A stretch of 64,000 nucleotides of DNA, taken from assembly GCA_023431185.1 (NCBI GenBank), contig JAEYXS010000001.1, forward strand, positions 1 through 64,000, written 5' to 3'. Made by a program: the position numbers and the translations under genes. Positions 25,993-35,460 of this stretch are shown here, piece by piece (positions within the stretch are counted from its first letter, which is position 1; every line of letters starts with the position of its first letter). Under the pieces are notes generated by a model. That model searched no databases. It was not told the DNA's origin and saw only the letters and a program-made list of their open reading frames with translations. The stretch comes from Verrucomicrobiota bacterium (GTDB taxonomy: Bacteria > Verrucomicrobiota > Verrucomicrobiia > Limisphaerales > JAEYXS01).

Positions 25993-28503
25993 ATGGCAAC
26001 GAAAACGCTCTCCCCTAAGGCGAAGGCTCGTAAACAGTCCTTCACGATTCCTGCCCGGCGTAACCGGCGAGAGAATGGCCTCAAGGATCAAGGCTCTCAG
26101 ACTGTGCCGCGGTTCATCAAATGGTTTTCCGACATCACTATCGGCGACGTGCCGCTGGTCGGGGGCAAGAACGCTTCCTTGGGGGAGATGTATCGCGAGT
26201 TGACACCCCAAGGCGTGCGCATACCCAACGGCTTCGCGATCACGGCGGAAGCGTATCGGCATCTTCTGCGGGCTACGGGCATGGAAGCGAAGATACGGGA
26301 ACTCCTGAAAGGCTTGGATACGCGTGATGTAGAAGATTTGCGTAAACGAGGCAGTCAGATTCGCGGTTTGATTCTTGGTGGCTCGCTGCCTCTCGATTTG
26401 GAGCAGGAGATCAACATCGCTTATGAAACCTTGCGGGGCGGCCAGTCACAACCGGCGGATGTCGCCGTGCGTTCGAGTGCCACCGCCGAGGATTTGCCGG
26501 ATGCCAGCTTTGCTGGCCAGCAGGAGACCTATCTGAATGTTCAAGGACGCCTGGAGCTGATCAATTCCTGCTTGCGCTGTTTTGCCTCGCTCTTCACCGA
26601 TCGTGCCATCAGCTACCGTGTGGATAAGGGCTTCGACCACTTCAAGGTCGCCCTCAGTATTGGCGTGCAGAAGATGGTACGTTCCGATCTGGCCAGCAGT
26701 GGCGTGATGTTCACGCTTGATACGGAGACCGGATTTCGCGATGCCGTGCTTATCAATGCCGCATACGGTCTGGGCGAGAATGTGGTGCAAGGCTCGGTGA
26801 ATCCCGATGAATATTACGTCTTCAAACCCACCTTGAAAACAGGTCACCGGCCGATTCTTCAAAAGATCACCGGGACGAAGGAATTCAAACTCGTTTACGA
26901 TGTCGGCGGCGGCAAGATGGTGAAGAACATCCCCGTATCACCGGGTGATCGGGCGAAGTTCGCCATCAGTGATGACGAAATCCTGTTGCTCGCCCGCTGG
27001 GCTTGTCTGATTGAGGACCACTACACGGCTAGGCGCGGACAGTCTACCCCGATGGATATCGAATGGGCCAAGGATGGCCATACCGGCGAGATGTTCATCG
27101 TGCAGGCGCGGCCGGAGACTGTGCAATCGCGCAAATCAGTGGAAGTCGTCGAGACTTACAAGCTGAAGCAACGGGGGCCGGTGCTCATCACAGGTCGTGG
27201 CGTAGGCGAGAAGATAGCCAGCGGCCCGGTGCGGGTCATCAAGAGCGCCCAGTTCATCGAGCAATTCAAGGAAGGCGAGATTCTGGTCACGGACAAGACC
27301 GATCCGGACTGGGAGCCGATCATGAAGAAAGCCGCTGCAATAGTGACGAATCGCGGCGGAAGGACCTGCCATGCGGCGATTGTAAGCCGTGAATTGGGCG
27401 TCCCGGCCATCGTCGGCACAGAGCACGGCACTGAACAGCTCAAGGATGGCCAAGTCGTGACGGTGAGCTGCGCCGAAGGCGATACCGGCTTTGTCTATGA
27501 TGGTCGCTTGCAGTTTGAAGTGCAGCGGACGAGCCTTAAGAATCTCGCCCGCCCGCGCACCAAGGTCATGATGAATGTCGGTAATCCTGAGGAAGCGTTT
27601 TCGCTTTCGTTCATTCCGAACGACGGCGTCGGCCTGGCGCGTGAGGAGTTCATCATCACCACTTACATCAAGGTGCATCCGCTTGCCTTGCTAGACTATG
27701 AACGGCTGACCGATCTGGCGGTGAAGTCGCAGATCGATGCTCTAACCGCAGGCTACTCGGACAAACCCCAGTTCTTCGTGGATAAACTGGCACAAGGAGT
27801 CGCGATGATCGCCTCCGCGTTTTATCCGAAAGACGTCATCTTGCGCTTGAGCGATTTTAAGACCAACGAGTATGCCAACCTCATCGGCGGCCAAGCCTAT
27901 GAACCAAGCGAGGAGAATCCGATGATCGGATTCCGTGGTGCAAGCCGTTACTATAATCCGCGCTATCAGGCCGGTTTCGCCCTTGAATGCCGCGCCATGA
28001 AAAAAGTGCGGGAGGAGATGGGGCTCACCAATCTCAAGCTGATGATTCCTTTCTGCCGCACCGTGGAGGAAGGCCGCCGCGTGCAGGCGGAGATGGCGAA
28101 ACATGGCCTCAAGCGCGGTGTGAATGGTCTGGATCTCTACGTCATGTGCGAGATCCCCAGCAATGTCATCCTCGCCGAGGAATTCGCGGAGATATTTGAC
28201 GGCTTCAGCATCGGTTCAAACGATCTTACCCAGCTTATCTTGGGGGTGGATCGGGATAGCGAGATTGTCGCCCCCATTTTTGATGAGCGCAATGCAGCCG
28301 TGAAAAAGATGATCGCCCAGGTCATCCAGGTCTGCCGAGCCAAGAAGCGCAAGATCGGCATCTGCGGCCAGGCGCCGAGTGATTATCCGGAGTTTGCGCA
28401 GTTCCTGGTCGAACAAGGCATCGACAGCATTTCCCTCAATCCTGACACGGTGTTGAAGACAACCGCCGCCATCGCGGAAAAGGAAAAGAGTTTGAAGAGG
28501 TGA
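25993..28503 (+). CDS. ppsA: Phosphoenolpyruvate synthase
   Basis: An 836-residue PEP synthase (pyruvate, water dikinase), which makes PEP from pyruvate and ATP for gluconeogenesis. The N-terminal ATP-binding part starts FSDITIGDVPLVGGKNASLGEM near residue 45 and includes RSSATAEDLPDASFAGQQET near 160; the phosphohistidine is His460 in GGRTCHAAIVSRELGVPAIVG; the C-terminal PEP-binding barrel has GSNDLTQLILGVDRD near 743 and a CGQAPSD motif near 796. A basic 40-residue N-terminal extension is unusual for the family. The ATG at 25993 is preferred because it follows an AAGAGA-type purine stretch. It is the first gene of a five-gene cluster; the next gene begins seven bases after its stop. Confidence 0.95.
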   Translation: MATKTLSPKAKARKQSFTIPARRNRRENGLKDQGSQTVPRFIKWFSDITIGDVPLVGGKNASLGEMYRELTPQGVRIPNGFAITAEAYRHLLRATGMEAKIRELLKGLDTRDVEDLRKRGSQIRGLILGGSLPLDLEQEINIAYETLRGGQSQPADVAVRSSATAEDLPDASFAGQQETYLNVQGRLELINSCLRCFASLFTDRAISYRVDKGFDHFKVALSIGVQKMVRSDLASSGVMFTLDTETGFRDAVLINAAYGLGENVVQGSVNPDEYYVFKPTLKTGHRPILQKITGTKEFKLVYDVGGGKMVKNIPVSPGDRAKFAISDDEILLLARWACLIEDHYTARRGQSTPMDIEWAKDGHTGEMFIVQARPETVQSRKSVEVVETYKLKQRGPVLITGRGVGEKIASGPVRVIKSAQFIEQFKEGEILVTDKTDPDWEPIMKKAAAIVTNRGGRTCHAAIVSRELGVPAIVGTEHGTEQLKDGQVVTVSCAEGDTGFVYDGRLQFEVQRTSLKNLARPRTKVMMNVGNPEEAFSLSFIPNDGVGLAREEFIITTYIKVHPLALLDYERLTDLAVKSQIDALTAGYSDKPQFFVDKLAQGVAMIASAFYPKDVILRLSDFKTNEYANLIGGQAYEPSEENPMIGFRGASRYYNPRYQAGFALECRAMKKVREEMGLTNLKLMIPFCRTVEEGRRVQAEMAKHGLKRGVNGLDLYVMCEIPSNVILAEEFAEIFDGFSIGSNDLTQLILGVDRDSEIVAPIFDERNAAVKKMIAQVIQVCRAKKRKIGICGQAPSDYPEFAQFLVEQGIDSISLNPDTVLKTTAAIAEKEKSLKR

Positions 28504-28510
28504 GCCAGCC

Positions 28511-31264
28511 ATGACTGCCGCTGCGCCAAATCGTCCAGAACTTGCCCACGACGTGCTGCGTCACGCCCGGCGGAAACCGCTGGAGGCTTTGTTCCGGCCG
28601 CGCAGCATCGCGGTCATCGGGGCGACGGATAAGCCGAACACTGTGGGCAACGCATTAGTGCGTAATCTGCAACTCTCCCCGGGACACATCTTCCCGGTGA
28701 ATCCAAACTATCAGACAGTAGCCGGACTCACTGCTTACCCGGATATCAGTACTGTTCCAGAGCAGGTGGACTTGGCGGTCATCGCCACGCCGGCGCAAAC
28801 TGTGCCCACCATCATCCGTGATTGCGGCAAGGCAGGTGTTGCGGCGGTGATCATCATCTCAGCCGGCTTCCGTGAGGCTGGCCCGGCAGGAGTGGAACTG
28901 GAACAACTTTGTCTCACCGAGGCCCGGCGCGCCAAAATGCGGGTGCTGGGTCCCAATTGCCTCGGTCTGATGGTTCCCCACGCCCAACTCAATGCCACTT
29001 TTGCCGAAGGCATCGCAGAGCCGGGAAGTGTGGCCTTTCTCAGCCAGAGCGGTGCGCTTTGCTCCGCGGTGCTCGATTGGAGCTTTCGTGAGAATGTCGG
29101 TTTCAGCGCTTTCGTCTCGGTTGGGTCGATGCTGGATATCGGGTGGGGCGATCTCATCACCTATTTCGGAGATGATCCATATACCAAGAGCATCATTTGC
29201 TATATGGAGTCGATCGGTGATGCCCGGGCATTCTTATCCGCTGCCCGTGAGGTAGCGCTCATCAAGCCGATAATCGTGCTCAAAGTAGGCCGGGCTGAGG
29301 CAGCCGCCAAAGCTGCGGCCTCGCATACCGGTGCTTTGACCGGCAGAGACTCGGTGCTGGACGCCGCCTTCCGCCGGGCGGGCGTGCTAAGGGTGGATAC
29401 GATCGGGGAACTGTTCAGCATGGCAGAACTGCTTGGCAAGCAGCCCCGGCCGCAGGCTCCACAACTCACTATCGTCACCAATGCTGGTGGGCCCGGGGCT
29501 TTGGCCACGGACGCCCTGGTGGCCAGCGGAGGCCAATTGACACAGCTAAGTCCGGCCACGATAGATTCTCTCAATCAATTCCTGCCCAAGCATTGGAGTC
29601 ACGGCAACCCCATCGATATGTTGGGGGATGCCGATGCGAAACGCTTTGCCAGGACGGTCGAACTCGCCAGCCAAGACCCGCAAACTGCCGGCGTGCTGGT
29701 CATCCTCACGCCGCAATCCATGACGGATGCGAAAGGCACCGCCGAAGCGTTACGCGCGATCGCGAAGCATGCTACCAAGCCGCTGCTCGCGAGCTGGATG
29801 GGTGGGAACCGGATTGATTCGGCCAAAGGTGTGCTGAACATGGCGGGCATCCCCACTTTCGATTACCCGGACACAGCCGCCCGCGCTTTCGCGCTGATGT
29901 GGCGTTACGGCGACAATCTGCAGGCCCTGTACGAAACGCCGGCATTGGTCCCCGAATCTGACGAGGCGACCACACCGGCTGGTTCAAGCAAGAGCAAGGC
30001 TGAGAAAATCATCCTGCCAGCGCGTAAAGCCCGACGCACTGTACTCACTGAAATCGAGGCGAAGCAGATTCTGGCCGCCTACGGTATTCCGGCGGTAGAA
30101 ACGCACTTGGCCTTCACGGAAGAACAAGCCCTGGAGCAGGCTCAGCGGTTGGGTTATCCGGTGGTGATAAAGCTTTTCTCCGAAACGCTCACGCATAAGA
30201 CGGATGTGGGCGGTGTGCATTTGAATGTCCGCCATGCCACTGCGGTGCGACAGGCCTGGAGGCAGATCCACGCTTCTGTTTCTGAAAAAGCGGGTCAGCA
30301 ACACTTTCTCGGAGTCACAGTCCAACCGATGGTCATCCGTCAGGGCTACGAACTGATCTTGGGCAGCAGCATTGACCCACAATTCGGCCCGGTAATCCTT
30401 TTCGGTTCCGGCGGCCAACTCGTGGAAGTCATGCAAGACAGTGCCCTGGGCTTTCCACCGCTCAACACCACGCTCGCCCGGCGTTTGATGGAACAAACCC
30501 GGATCTTCACGGCTCTACAAGGTGTGCGCGGTCGTCCCCCGGTCGATATCGCGGCGCTGGAGCAATTGCTCGTCCGCTTCAGTCATCTCGTTGCCGAACA
30601 GGGCTGGATAGCGGAGATCGATGTGAATCCGCTGCTGGTTTCCGCTGATGGAATGCTGGCGCTGGATGCCCGGGTCCTTTTGCATCCGCCGGAGATCACC
30701 GAGGCGAACTTGCCGCGTTTGGCGATCCGACCATACCCGACCCATTACGTGACCGCCTGGCAACTCCGCGATGGCACGCCGGTCATCATCCGGCCGATCC
30801 GGCCGGAAGACGAGCCGTTGATGGTGAAGTTCCATCGAAATCTTTCCGAGCGCAGCGTGTACCTCCGTTATTTTGCCCCGCAGAATCTGGATTACCGGGT
30901 TGCTCACGAGCGGCTCAGCCGCATCTGCTTCGTGGATTACGACCGCGACATGGTGCTGGTGGCCGAGCGGCACGATCCGCAAAGCCACGAGGCCGAAATC
31001 CTGGGGGTGGGCCGGCTGATCAAGCTTCACGGCACAAACGAGGCTGAGTTCGCCTTGACGGTGAGCGATCAATGGCAAGGGCACGGCCTCGGCACGGAAT
31101 TGCTGAAGCGGCTGGTTCAGACAGGCAGGGATGAGAAACTGGACCGGATCACGGCTACGATGCTGACGGATAATTTGGAGATGCAACGCGTGGCGCGTAA
31201 AGCCGGTTTCACACTGGAGCATGTTCCCGGCGAAAGCCGTTACGATGCGGAGCTTATCTTATGA
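28511..31264 (+). CDS. ADP-forming acyl-CoA synthetase fused to GNAT acetyltransferase
   Basis: A 917-residue protein. Order: CoA-binding Rossmann domain (FRPRSIAVIGATDKPNTVG near 30), succinyl-CoA synthetase-like ligase domains, an ATP-grasp domain (about 510-730, KQILAAYGIPAVET and KTDVGGVHLNV), and a C-terminal GNAT acetyltransferase (about 750-917, WQGHGLGTELLKRLV). The catalytic histidine region is ASHTGALTG with His272 present, so CoA synthetase chemistry could be intact, unlike E. coli Pat/YfiQ where this site is reported to be changed. Members either make ATP from acetyl-CoA or acetylate proteins such as acetyl-CoA synthetase. The start is seven bases after ppsA; the stop overlaps the next start by four bases. 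Confidence 0.88.
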   Translation: MTAAAPNRPELAHDVLRHARRKPLEALFRPRSIAVIGATDKPNTVGNALVRNLQLSPGHIFPVNPNYQTVAGLTAYPDISTVPEQVDLAVIATPAQTVPTIIRDCGKAGVAAVIIISAGFREAGPAGVELEQLCLTEARRAKMRVLGPNCLGLMVPHAQLNATFAEGIAEPGSVAFLSQSGALCSAVLDWSFRENVGFSAFVSVGSMLDIGWGDLITYFGDDPYTKSIICYMESIGDARAFLSAAREVALIKPIIVLKVGRAEAAAKAAASHTGALTGRDSVLDAAFRRAGVLRVDTIGELFSMAELLGKQPRPQAPQLTIVTNAGGPGALATDALVASGGQLTQLSPATIDSLNQFLPKHWSHGNPIDMLGDADAKRFARTVELASQDPQTAGVLVILTPQSMTDAKGTAEALRAIAKHATKPLLASWMGGNRIDSAKGVLNMAGIPTFDYPDTAARAFALMWRYGDNLQALYETPALVPESDEATTPAGSSKSKAEKIILPARKARRTVLTEIEAKQILAAYGIPAVETHLAFTEEQALEQAQRLGYPVVIKLFSETLTHKTDVGGVHLNVRHATAVRQAWRQIHASVSEKAGQQHFLGVTVQPMVIRQGYELILGSSIDPQFGPVILFGSGGQLVEVMQDSALGFPPLNTTLARRLMEQTRIFTALQGVRGRPPVDIAALEQLLVRFSHLVAEQGWIAEIDVNPLLVSADGMLALDARVLLHPPEITEANLPRLAIRPYPTHYVTAWQLRDGTPVIIRPIRPEDEPLMVKFHRNLSERSVYLRYFAPQNLDYRVAHERLSRICFVDYDRDMVLVAERHDPQSHEAEILGVGRLIKLHGTNEAEFALTVSDQWQGHGLGTELLKRLVQTGRDEKLDRITATMLTDNLEMQRVARKAGFTLEHVPGESRYDAELIL

Positions 31265-32754
31265 CAGTCGAGATGGCAGAGAAACTTCAAGCAGCACGAG
31301 GACCGCATCGTGACGTGGATTCCTTCTATCATCTCGCGGCATGCCCGGTCTCAGGAAAAGCCTGCAACGGCATGGCATGTTTTGTTGCCCGCCATTTGAA
31401 TCTCTCCCGCTGGAGGGAAGCTGAGCGGCAAGCTCCACGTGTTTACTGCCTGGGGCAGTGTTTCGCCGGACCAGCTGTGATGGGAATGACTATGCGCCCG
31501 CACATGGAGGCGAGTGCGCCGCAGACCATCGTCCTGCAACGACTCCTTAAAGGTGGCGCCCGGACACTGGTTTCCTACCAGCTTCAGGGAGGCTATCGGG
31601 GTTTGGAACGGGTCTTGCGCAAATCTCCTGAAGACATCATCAAAGAAGTGGAGGTTGCCGAACTTCGTGGCCGGGGTGGGGCTGGCTTTCCAACCGGTCG
31701 CAAGTGGCGTTCAGCGGCCAGTCAATCCTCCAGTGAGAAATTCATCATCGCCAATGCCGACGAAGGAGATCCGGGCGCCTATATCGACCGTTATCTGATC
31801 GAGGATGATCCGCATGCTTTGCTCGAAGGGATGCTGATCGCGGCCTATGCCACAGGGGCAACCCAAGGGTGGATCTATCTGCGGAGTGAATATCCAGCCG
31901 CTAAATCTGTATTGGAGAACGCACTTGCTGAGGCCCGTCGCGAAGGTTTGCTTGGAAATGATGCGCTGGGCCGTGGCAGAGGGTTTGATGTCCATCTTCA
32001 TATCGGCGGGGGCAGTTATATTTGCGGTGAGGAAACGGCACTGATCCGTTCGATCGAGGGGAAGCGTCCTGAACCCCAGGCCCGCCCACCGTATTCGACG
32101 GAACATGGGTTGCATGGCCGACCCACGGTCATGAACAATGTGGAGACGTTGGTGAACATCCCCTGGATCATGGAACACGGCGGAGCCAACTATCTTTTCC
32201 TTGGGTTCTCCCGGAGCCGTGGCACCAAGGTGCTGTCGCTGAACTCCCTCTTCCGGCGGCCAGGCCTGTATGAGATTGAGTTTGGCATGAGCGTCCGGCG
32301 CATCGTGGAAGAACTGGGGGGCGGTTTGCGTGAAGGAGAGAAGCTCAAAGGCGTCATCATCGGTGGACCGCTGGCAGGGATCATCCCGCCTCACTTGCTT
32401 GACACGCCGTTCGGATTCGAAGAATTGCGCGCCATCGGCGCAAGTGTCGGGCATGGCGGAGTGATGGCTTTCGACAGCCACACCAGCATCGCGGAGCTGA
32501 TGCATCATGTGTTCTCCTTCGGAGCCTATGAGTCTTGTGGCAAATGCACGCCATGCCGTCTCGGCACCCGTCGGATCGAGCAGGTCCTGGAACATATCCT
32601 GCAACGTGGCTCGATGGATTTGTGGGATGAGAAGGACTGCGAGAAGGCCATTGCGGCACTCAAGCTCACCAGCCTGTGCGGCTTGGGCACCGGTCTGGCC
32701 GAGTTTGCCGAGTCTGCGTTGCGCCACTATGGAAAGGAGTTGAAGCCATGCTGA
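31261..32754 (+). CDS. NuoE/NuoF-fused NADH-dehydrogenase-type subunit of formate dehydrogenase
   Basis: A 497-residue flavoprotein. The first 90 residues are a shortened NuoE-like thioredoxin [2Fe-2S] domain with Cys35-x4-Cys40 and Cys63-x3-Cys67. The rest is NuoF-like: the FMN site GRGGAGFPTGRKW near 135, NADH-binding ADEGDPGAYIDR near 162, and the [4Fe-4S] motif ESCGKCTPCRLGT near 418 with a final cysteine in SLCGLG near 465. In soluble NAD-dependent formate dehydrogenases this subunit passes electrons from the catalytic subunit to NAD. It overlaps its neighbours at both ends (4 and 7 bases). A separate small NuoE-like gene is absent, consistent with the fusion. Confidence 0.9.
   Translation: MTVEMAEKLQAARGPHRDVDSFYHLAACPVSGKACNGMACFVARHLNLSRWREAERQAPRVYCLGQCFAGPAVMGMTMRPHMEASAPQTIVLQRLLKGGARTLVSYQLQGGYRGLERVLRKSPEDIIKEVEVAELRGRGGAGFPTGRKWRSAASQSSSEKFIIANADEGDPGAYIDRYLIEDDPHALLEGMLIAAYATGATQGWIYLRSEYPAAKSVLENALAEARREGLLGNDALGRGRGFDVHLHIGGGSYICGEETALIRSIEGKRPEPQARPPYSTEHGLHGRPTVMNNVETLVNIPWIMEHGGANYLFLGFSRSRGTKVLSLNSLFRRPGLYEIEFGMSVRRIVEELGGGLREGEKLKGVIIGGPLAGIIPPHLLDTPFGFEELRAIGASVGHGGVMAFDSHTSIAELMHHVFSFGAYESCGKCTPCRLGTRRIEQVLEHILQRGSMDLWDEKDCEKAIAALKLTSLCGLGTGLAEFAESALRHYGKELKPC
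32731..32739 (+). promoter_or_regulatory. Strong ribosome binding site deciding fdhA start
   Basis: GGAAAGGAG lies eight bases before the ATG at 32748 and within the end of the NuoF-like gene. It decides the start against an upstream in-frame ATG at 32676 and indicates coupled translation. Confidence 0.8.
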
Positions 32755-35456
32755 CTGTAACCATCAACGGTCAGCCTTTTCAGGTCGCGGAAGGGACCAC
32801 GATTCTTGCCGCTTGCAACCGGCTTGGTATCGAGATCCCCACGCTTTGCCATGATGACCGGCTCAAACCCAGTGGTGCGTGCCGGCTTTGTGCCGTGGAG
32901 GTCAAAGGCTGGAACCGGTATCCAACAGCCTGCAATACCGTGATCAGCGAAGGGATGGAAATCCTGACGCACTCGCCAGAGATCGAGGAGATGCGGGGCA
33001 TGCTCCTGGATTTGCTGGCACATGATTATCCGGCGGAAGCGGTGGAACGGTGTCCTGAGAAGCCATTCCACCAATTGCTGAGACATTATGAGGTGGCTGC
33101 CTTGCCCCATAAAAAGCCCAGTCCAGGTGGTGCTCCGTCACTCGTGGAGCTGGCCAGGGCCAAGCCATTTCAAGACAGCACCCATCCTTACCTGCTGGCT
33201 GACTTTACCAGGTGCATCACCTGTTTCCGCTGCTTGCGCATCTGTGATGAGGTGCAGGGGCAGTTCGTGTGGCGGGCGTGGAACCGGGGCGATGCCACCC
33301 GTATCCGGCCCGGCGAGGCACCGACGCTACTGGCCAGCGAGTGCGTCAGTTGCGGAGCCTGTGCCGATACCTGTCCGACTGGTGCGTTGGAAGACCAGTC
33401 AGTCATAAAATCCGGTCTGCCAGTGCACTGGACGCGCACCACCTGTCCGTATTGCGGTGTCGGTTGTGAGATGAAGGTGGGGACACGGGATGGACGAATC
33501 GTGCAGGTGAAGCCGGTGATTGATGCGCCGGTGAGCAAAGGACATCTGTGCGTCAAAGGCCGCTATGCTTTTGACTTCACCCACGCAGAAGACCGGGTGA
33601 CGGAGCCGATGATCCGGGAGGGCAGCGGCTGGCGCAAAGTTTCCTGGCCCGAGGCGATCGGCTTTGTGGCGGAGAATTTCAAACGCATCTTGAAACAGAC
33701 AGGGCCGGACAGCCTCGGCGTCCTTGGCTCGGCGCGAGGGACAAACGAAGAGAACTATCTCGCGCAAAAGTTTGCCCGGGTCGTGCTTGGCACAAACAAC
33801 GTGGATTGCTGCGCCCGGGTCTGCCATGCCCCCACCGCTGCGGGTATGAAGCAGACTCTGGGAACGGGCGCGGCGACGAACTCCTTCGATGACATCGAAA
33901 AAGCCGGGGCCTTCCTGATCTGCGGTTGCAACCCAACGGAAAATCACCCGATTGTCGGGGCTCGCATCAAGCAGGCCGTATTGCGTGGGGCACGTCTTAT
34001 CGTCGTCGATCCGCGTCAGATAGAGCTTGCCCGACAGGCGGATGTTCACTTGCAACTTCGTCCAGGCACCAACGTCGCCTTGTTCAATGGCATCGCTCAA
34101 GTCATCCTCGAGGAAGGGTTGGTTGATGAGGTGGCCGTGCGTGACCGGATCAGTGATTTCGAGGCTTATCGTGCCTTCATCGCCGAGTGGACACCGGAAC
34201 GTGCCGCTGCCATCACCGGAGTTTCGCCTGACCTGATCCGGCAGGCCGCGCGACTCTACGCCACGCTGAAGCCAGCCATGTGTTTTCATGGTTTGGGCAT
34301 GACCGAGCATGTGCAGGGTACCGAAGGGGTGATGTGTCTCGTGAACCTTGCACTGTTGACCGGCAACTTTGGCAAGCCGGGAACCGGGGTGAATCCACTT
34401 CGCGGCCAAAATAATGTGCAGGGCTCTGCGCACATGGGTTGCGAACCGCGCAACCTGACCGGTTTCATCCCGCTCGATCAGGGCCGTGACGCGTTCGAGG
34501 CCGTCTGGCAGGCGCCGATTCCGCACCAGCCGGGGCTGAACCTGATGCAAATGCTCGACGCAGCCGCCGGGCAGAAGTTAAAAGCGCTCTGGGCCATCGG
34601 CTACGATGTGGCACATACCAACCCCAACACGGCAGCGACGAAGGCGGCTTTGTCCAAACTGGAGCTGGTAGTGGTGCAGGACCTGTTCATGAACGAGCTG
34701 GCACGTGAGTTCGGGCATGTATTCCTGCCCGCTTGCTCCTCGTTTGAGAAGGATGGCACCTTCATGAATTCAGAGCGGCGCGTGCAGCGGGTGCGCCAAG
34801 CACTGGCCCCCTACGGACATTCGCGGCCGGATTGGGAAATCATCTGCGACGTCGCCAAAGCCATGGGCTTTGAAAAGCAGTTTCCTTTTCACTCGGCGGA
34901 GGAAATCTGGAATGAGATCCGCACGGTTTGGAAGGCGGGGGCGGGCATAACATATTCCCGAATCGACCATCATGGTCTGCAATGGCCTTGTCCCAGCGAG
35001 GACCATCCCGGCACCAGCATACTGCACACGGAACGCTTCCCGCTCGGGCCACGGGCGGCATTGAAGTGCATCGGGTTTGCCCCCACGGAGGAGACCACGG
35101 ATGAGGATCTGCCTTTCTTGCTCACGACCGGACGGACGCTTTACCAGTTCAATGCCGGGACGATGACCATGCGGACACCCAATGCGCAACTGCGCGAATC
35201 GGATACGCTGGACATGGCTCCCGCTGATGCCAGACGCCTTGGGCTGGCGGAGGGCGACCGGGTGAGTGTGCGCAGCCGACATGGCGAGGCGGTCATCCCT
35301 TTGCGGCTGGATGCGGGCATCAAGCCGGGTGAACTCTTTGCCACCTTCCATGCGGCCGAGGTGTACCTGAACAATTTAACCAGCCCTCACCGGGATGAGT
35401 TCGAGCAGACCCCGGAATACAAAGTGGTCGCGGTGAGCGTGGAGAAAGCGAGCTAA
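32748..35456 (+). CDS. fdhA: Formate dehydrogenase catalytic (molybdopterin) subunit
   Basis: A 902-residue molybdenum or tungsten enzyme that oxidises formate to CO2. A [2Fe-2S] ferredoxin domain (CNRLGIEIPTLCHD, GACRLC) comes first, then two [4Fe-4S] motifs CITCFRCLRIC and CVSCGACADTC, then TCPYCGVGC for the proximal cluster. The Mo ligand is Cys359 in CCARVCHAPT, where E. coli FdhH has selenocysteine. The NuoG-type His-Cys3 cluster motif usually between the ferredoxin and 4Fe-4S parts is degenerate here, with one cysteine left in VERCPEKPFH. It ends four bases before the formate channel gene. No fdhD or molybdopterin gene lies nearby. Confidence 0.93.
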   Translation: MLTVTINGQPFQVAEGTTILAACNRLGIEIPTLCHDDRLKPSGACRLCAVEVKGWNRYPTACNTVISEGMEILTHSPEIEEMRGMLLDLLAHDYPAEAVERCPEKPFHQLLRHYEVAALPHKKPSPGGAPSLVELARAKPFQDSTHPYLLADFTRCITCFRCLRICDEVQGQFVWRAWNRGDATRIRPGEAPTLLASECVSCGACADTCPTGALEDQSVIKSGLPVHWTRTTCPYCGVGCEMKVGTRDGRIVQVKPVIDAPVSKGHLCVKGRYAFDFTHAEDRVTEPMIREGSGWRKVSWPEAIGFVAENFKRILKQTGPDSLGVLGSARGTNEENYLAQKFARVVLGTNNVDCCARVCHAPTAAGMKQTLGTGAATNSFDDIEKAGAFLICGCNPTENHPIVGARIKQAVLRGARLIVVDPRQIELARQADVHLQLRPGTNVALFNGIAQVILEEGLVDEVAVRDRISDFEAYRAFIAEWTPERAAAITGVSPDLIRQAARLYATLKPAMCFHGLGMTEHVQGTEGVMCLVNLALLTGNFGKPGTGVNPLRGQNNVQGSAHMGCEPRNLTGFIPLDQGRDAFEAVWQAPIPHQPGLNLMQMLDAAAGQKLKALWAIGYDVAHTNPNTAATKAALSKLELVVVQDLFMNELAREFGHVFLPACSSFEKDGTFMNSERRVQRVRQALAPYGHSRPDWEIICDVAKAMGFEKQFPFHSAEEIWNEIRTVWKAGAGITYSRIDHHGLQWPCPSEDHPGTSILHTERFPLGPRAALKCIGFAPTEETTDEDLPFLLTTGRTLYQFNAGTMTMRTPNAQLRESDTLDMAPADARRLGLAEGDRVSVRSRHGEAVIPLRLDAGIKPGELFATFHAAEVYLNNLTSPHRDEFEQTPEYKVVAVSVEKAS

Positions 35457-35460
35457 ACTT

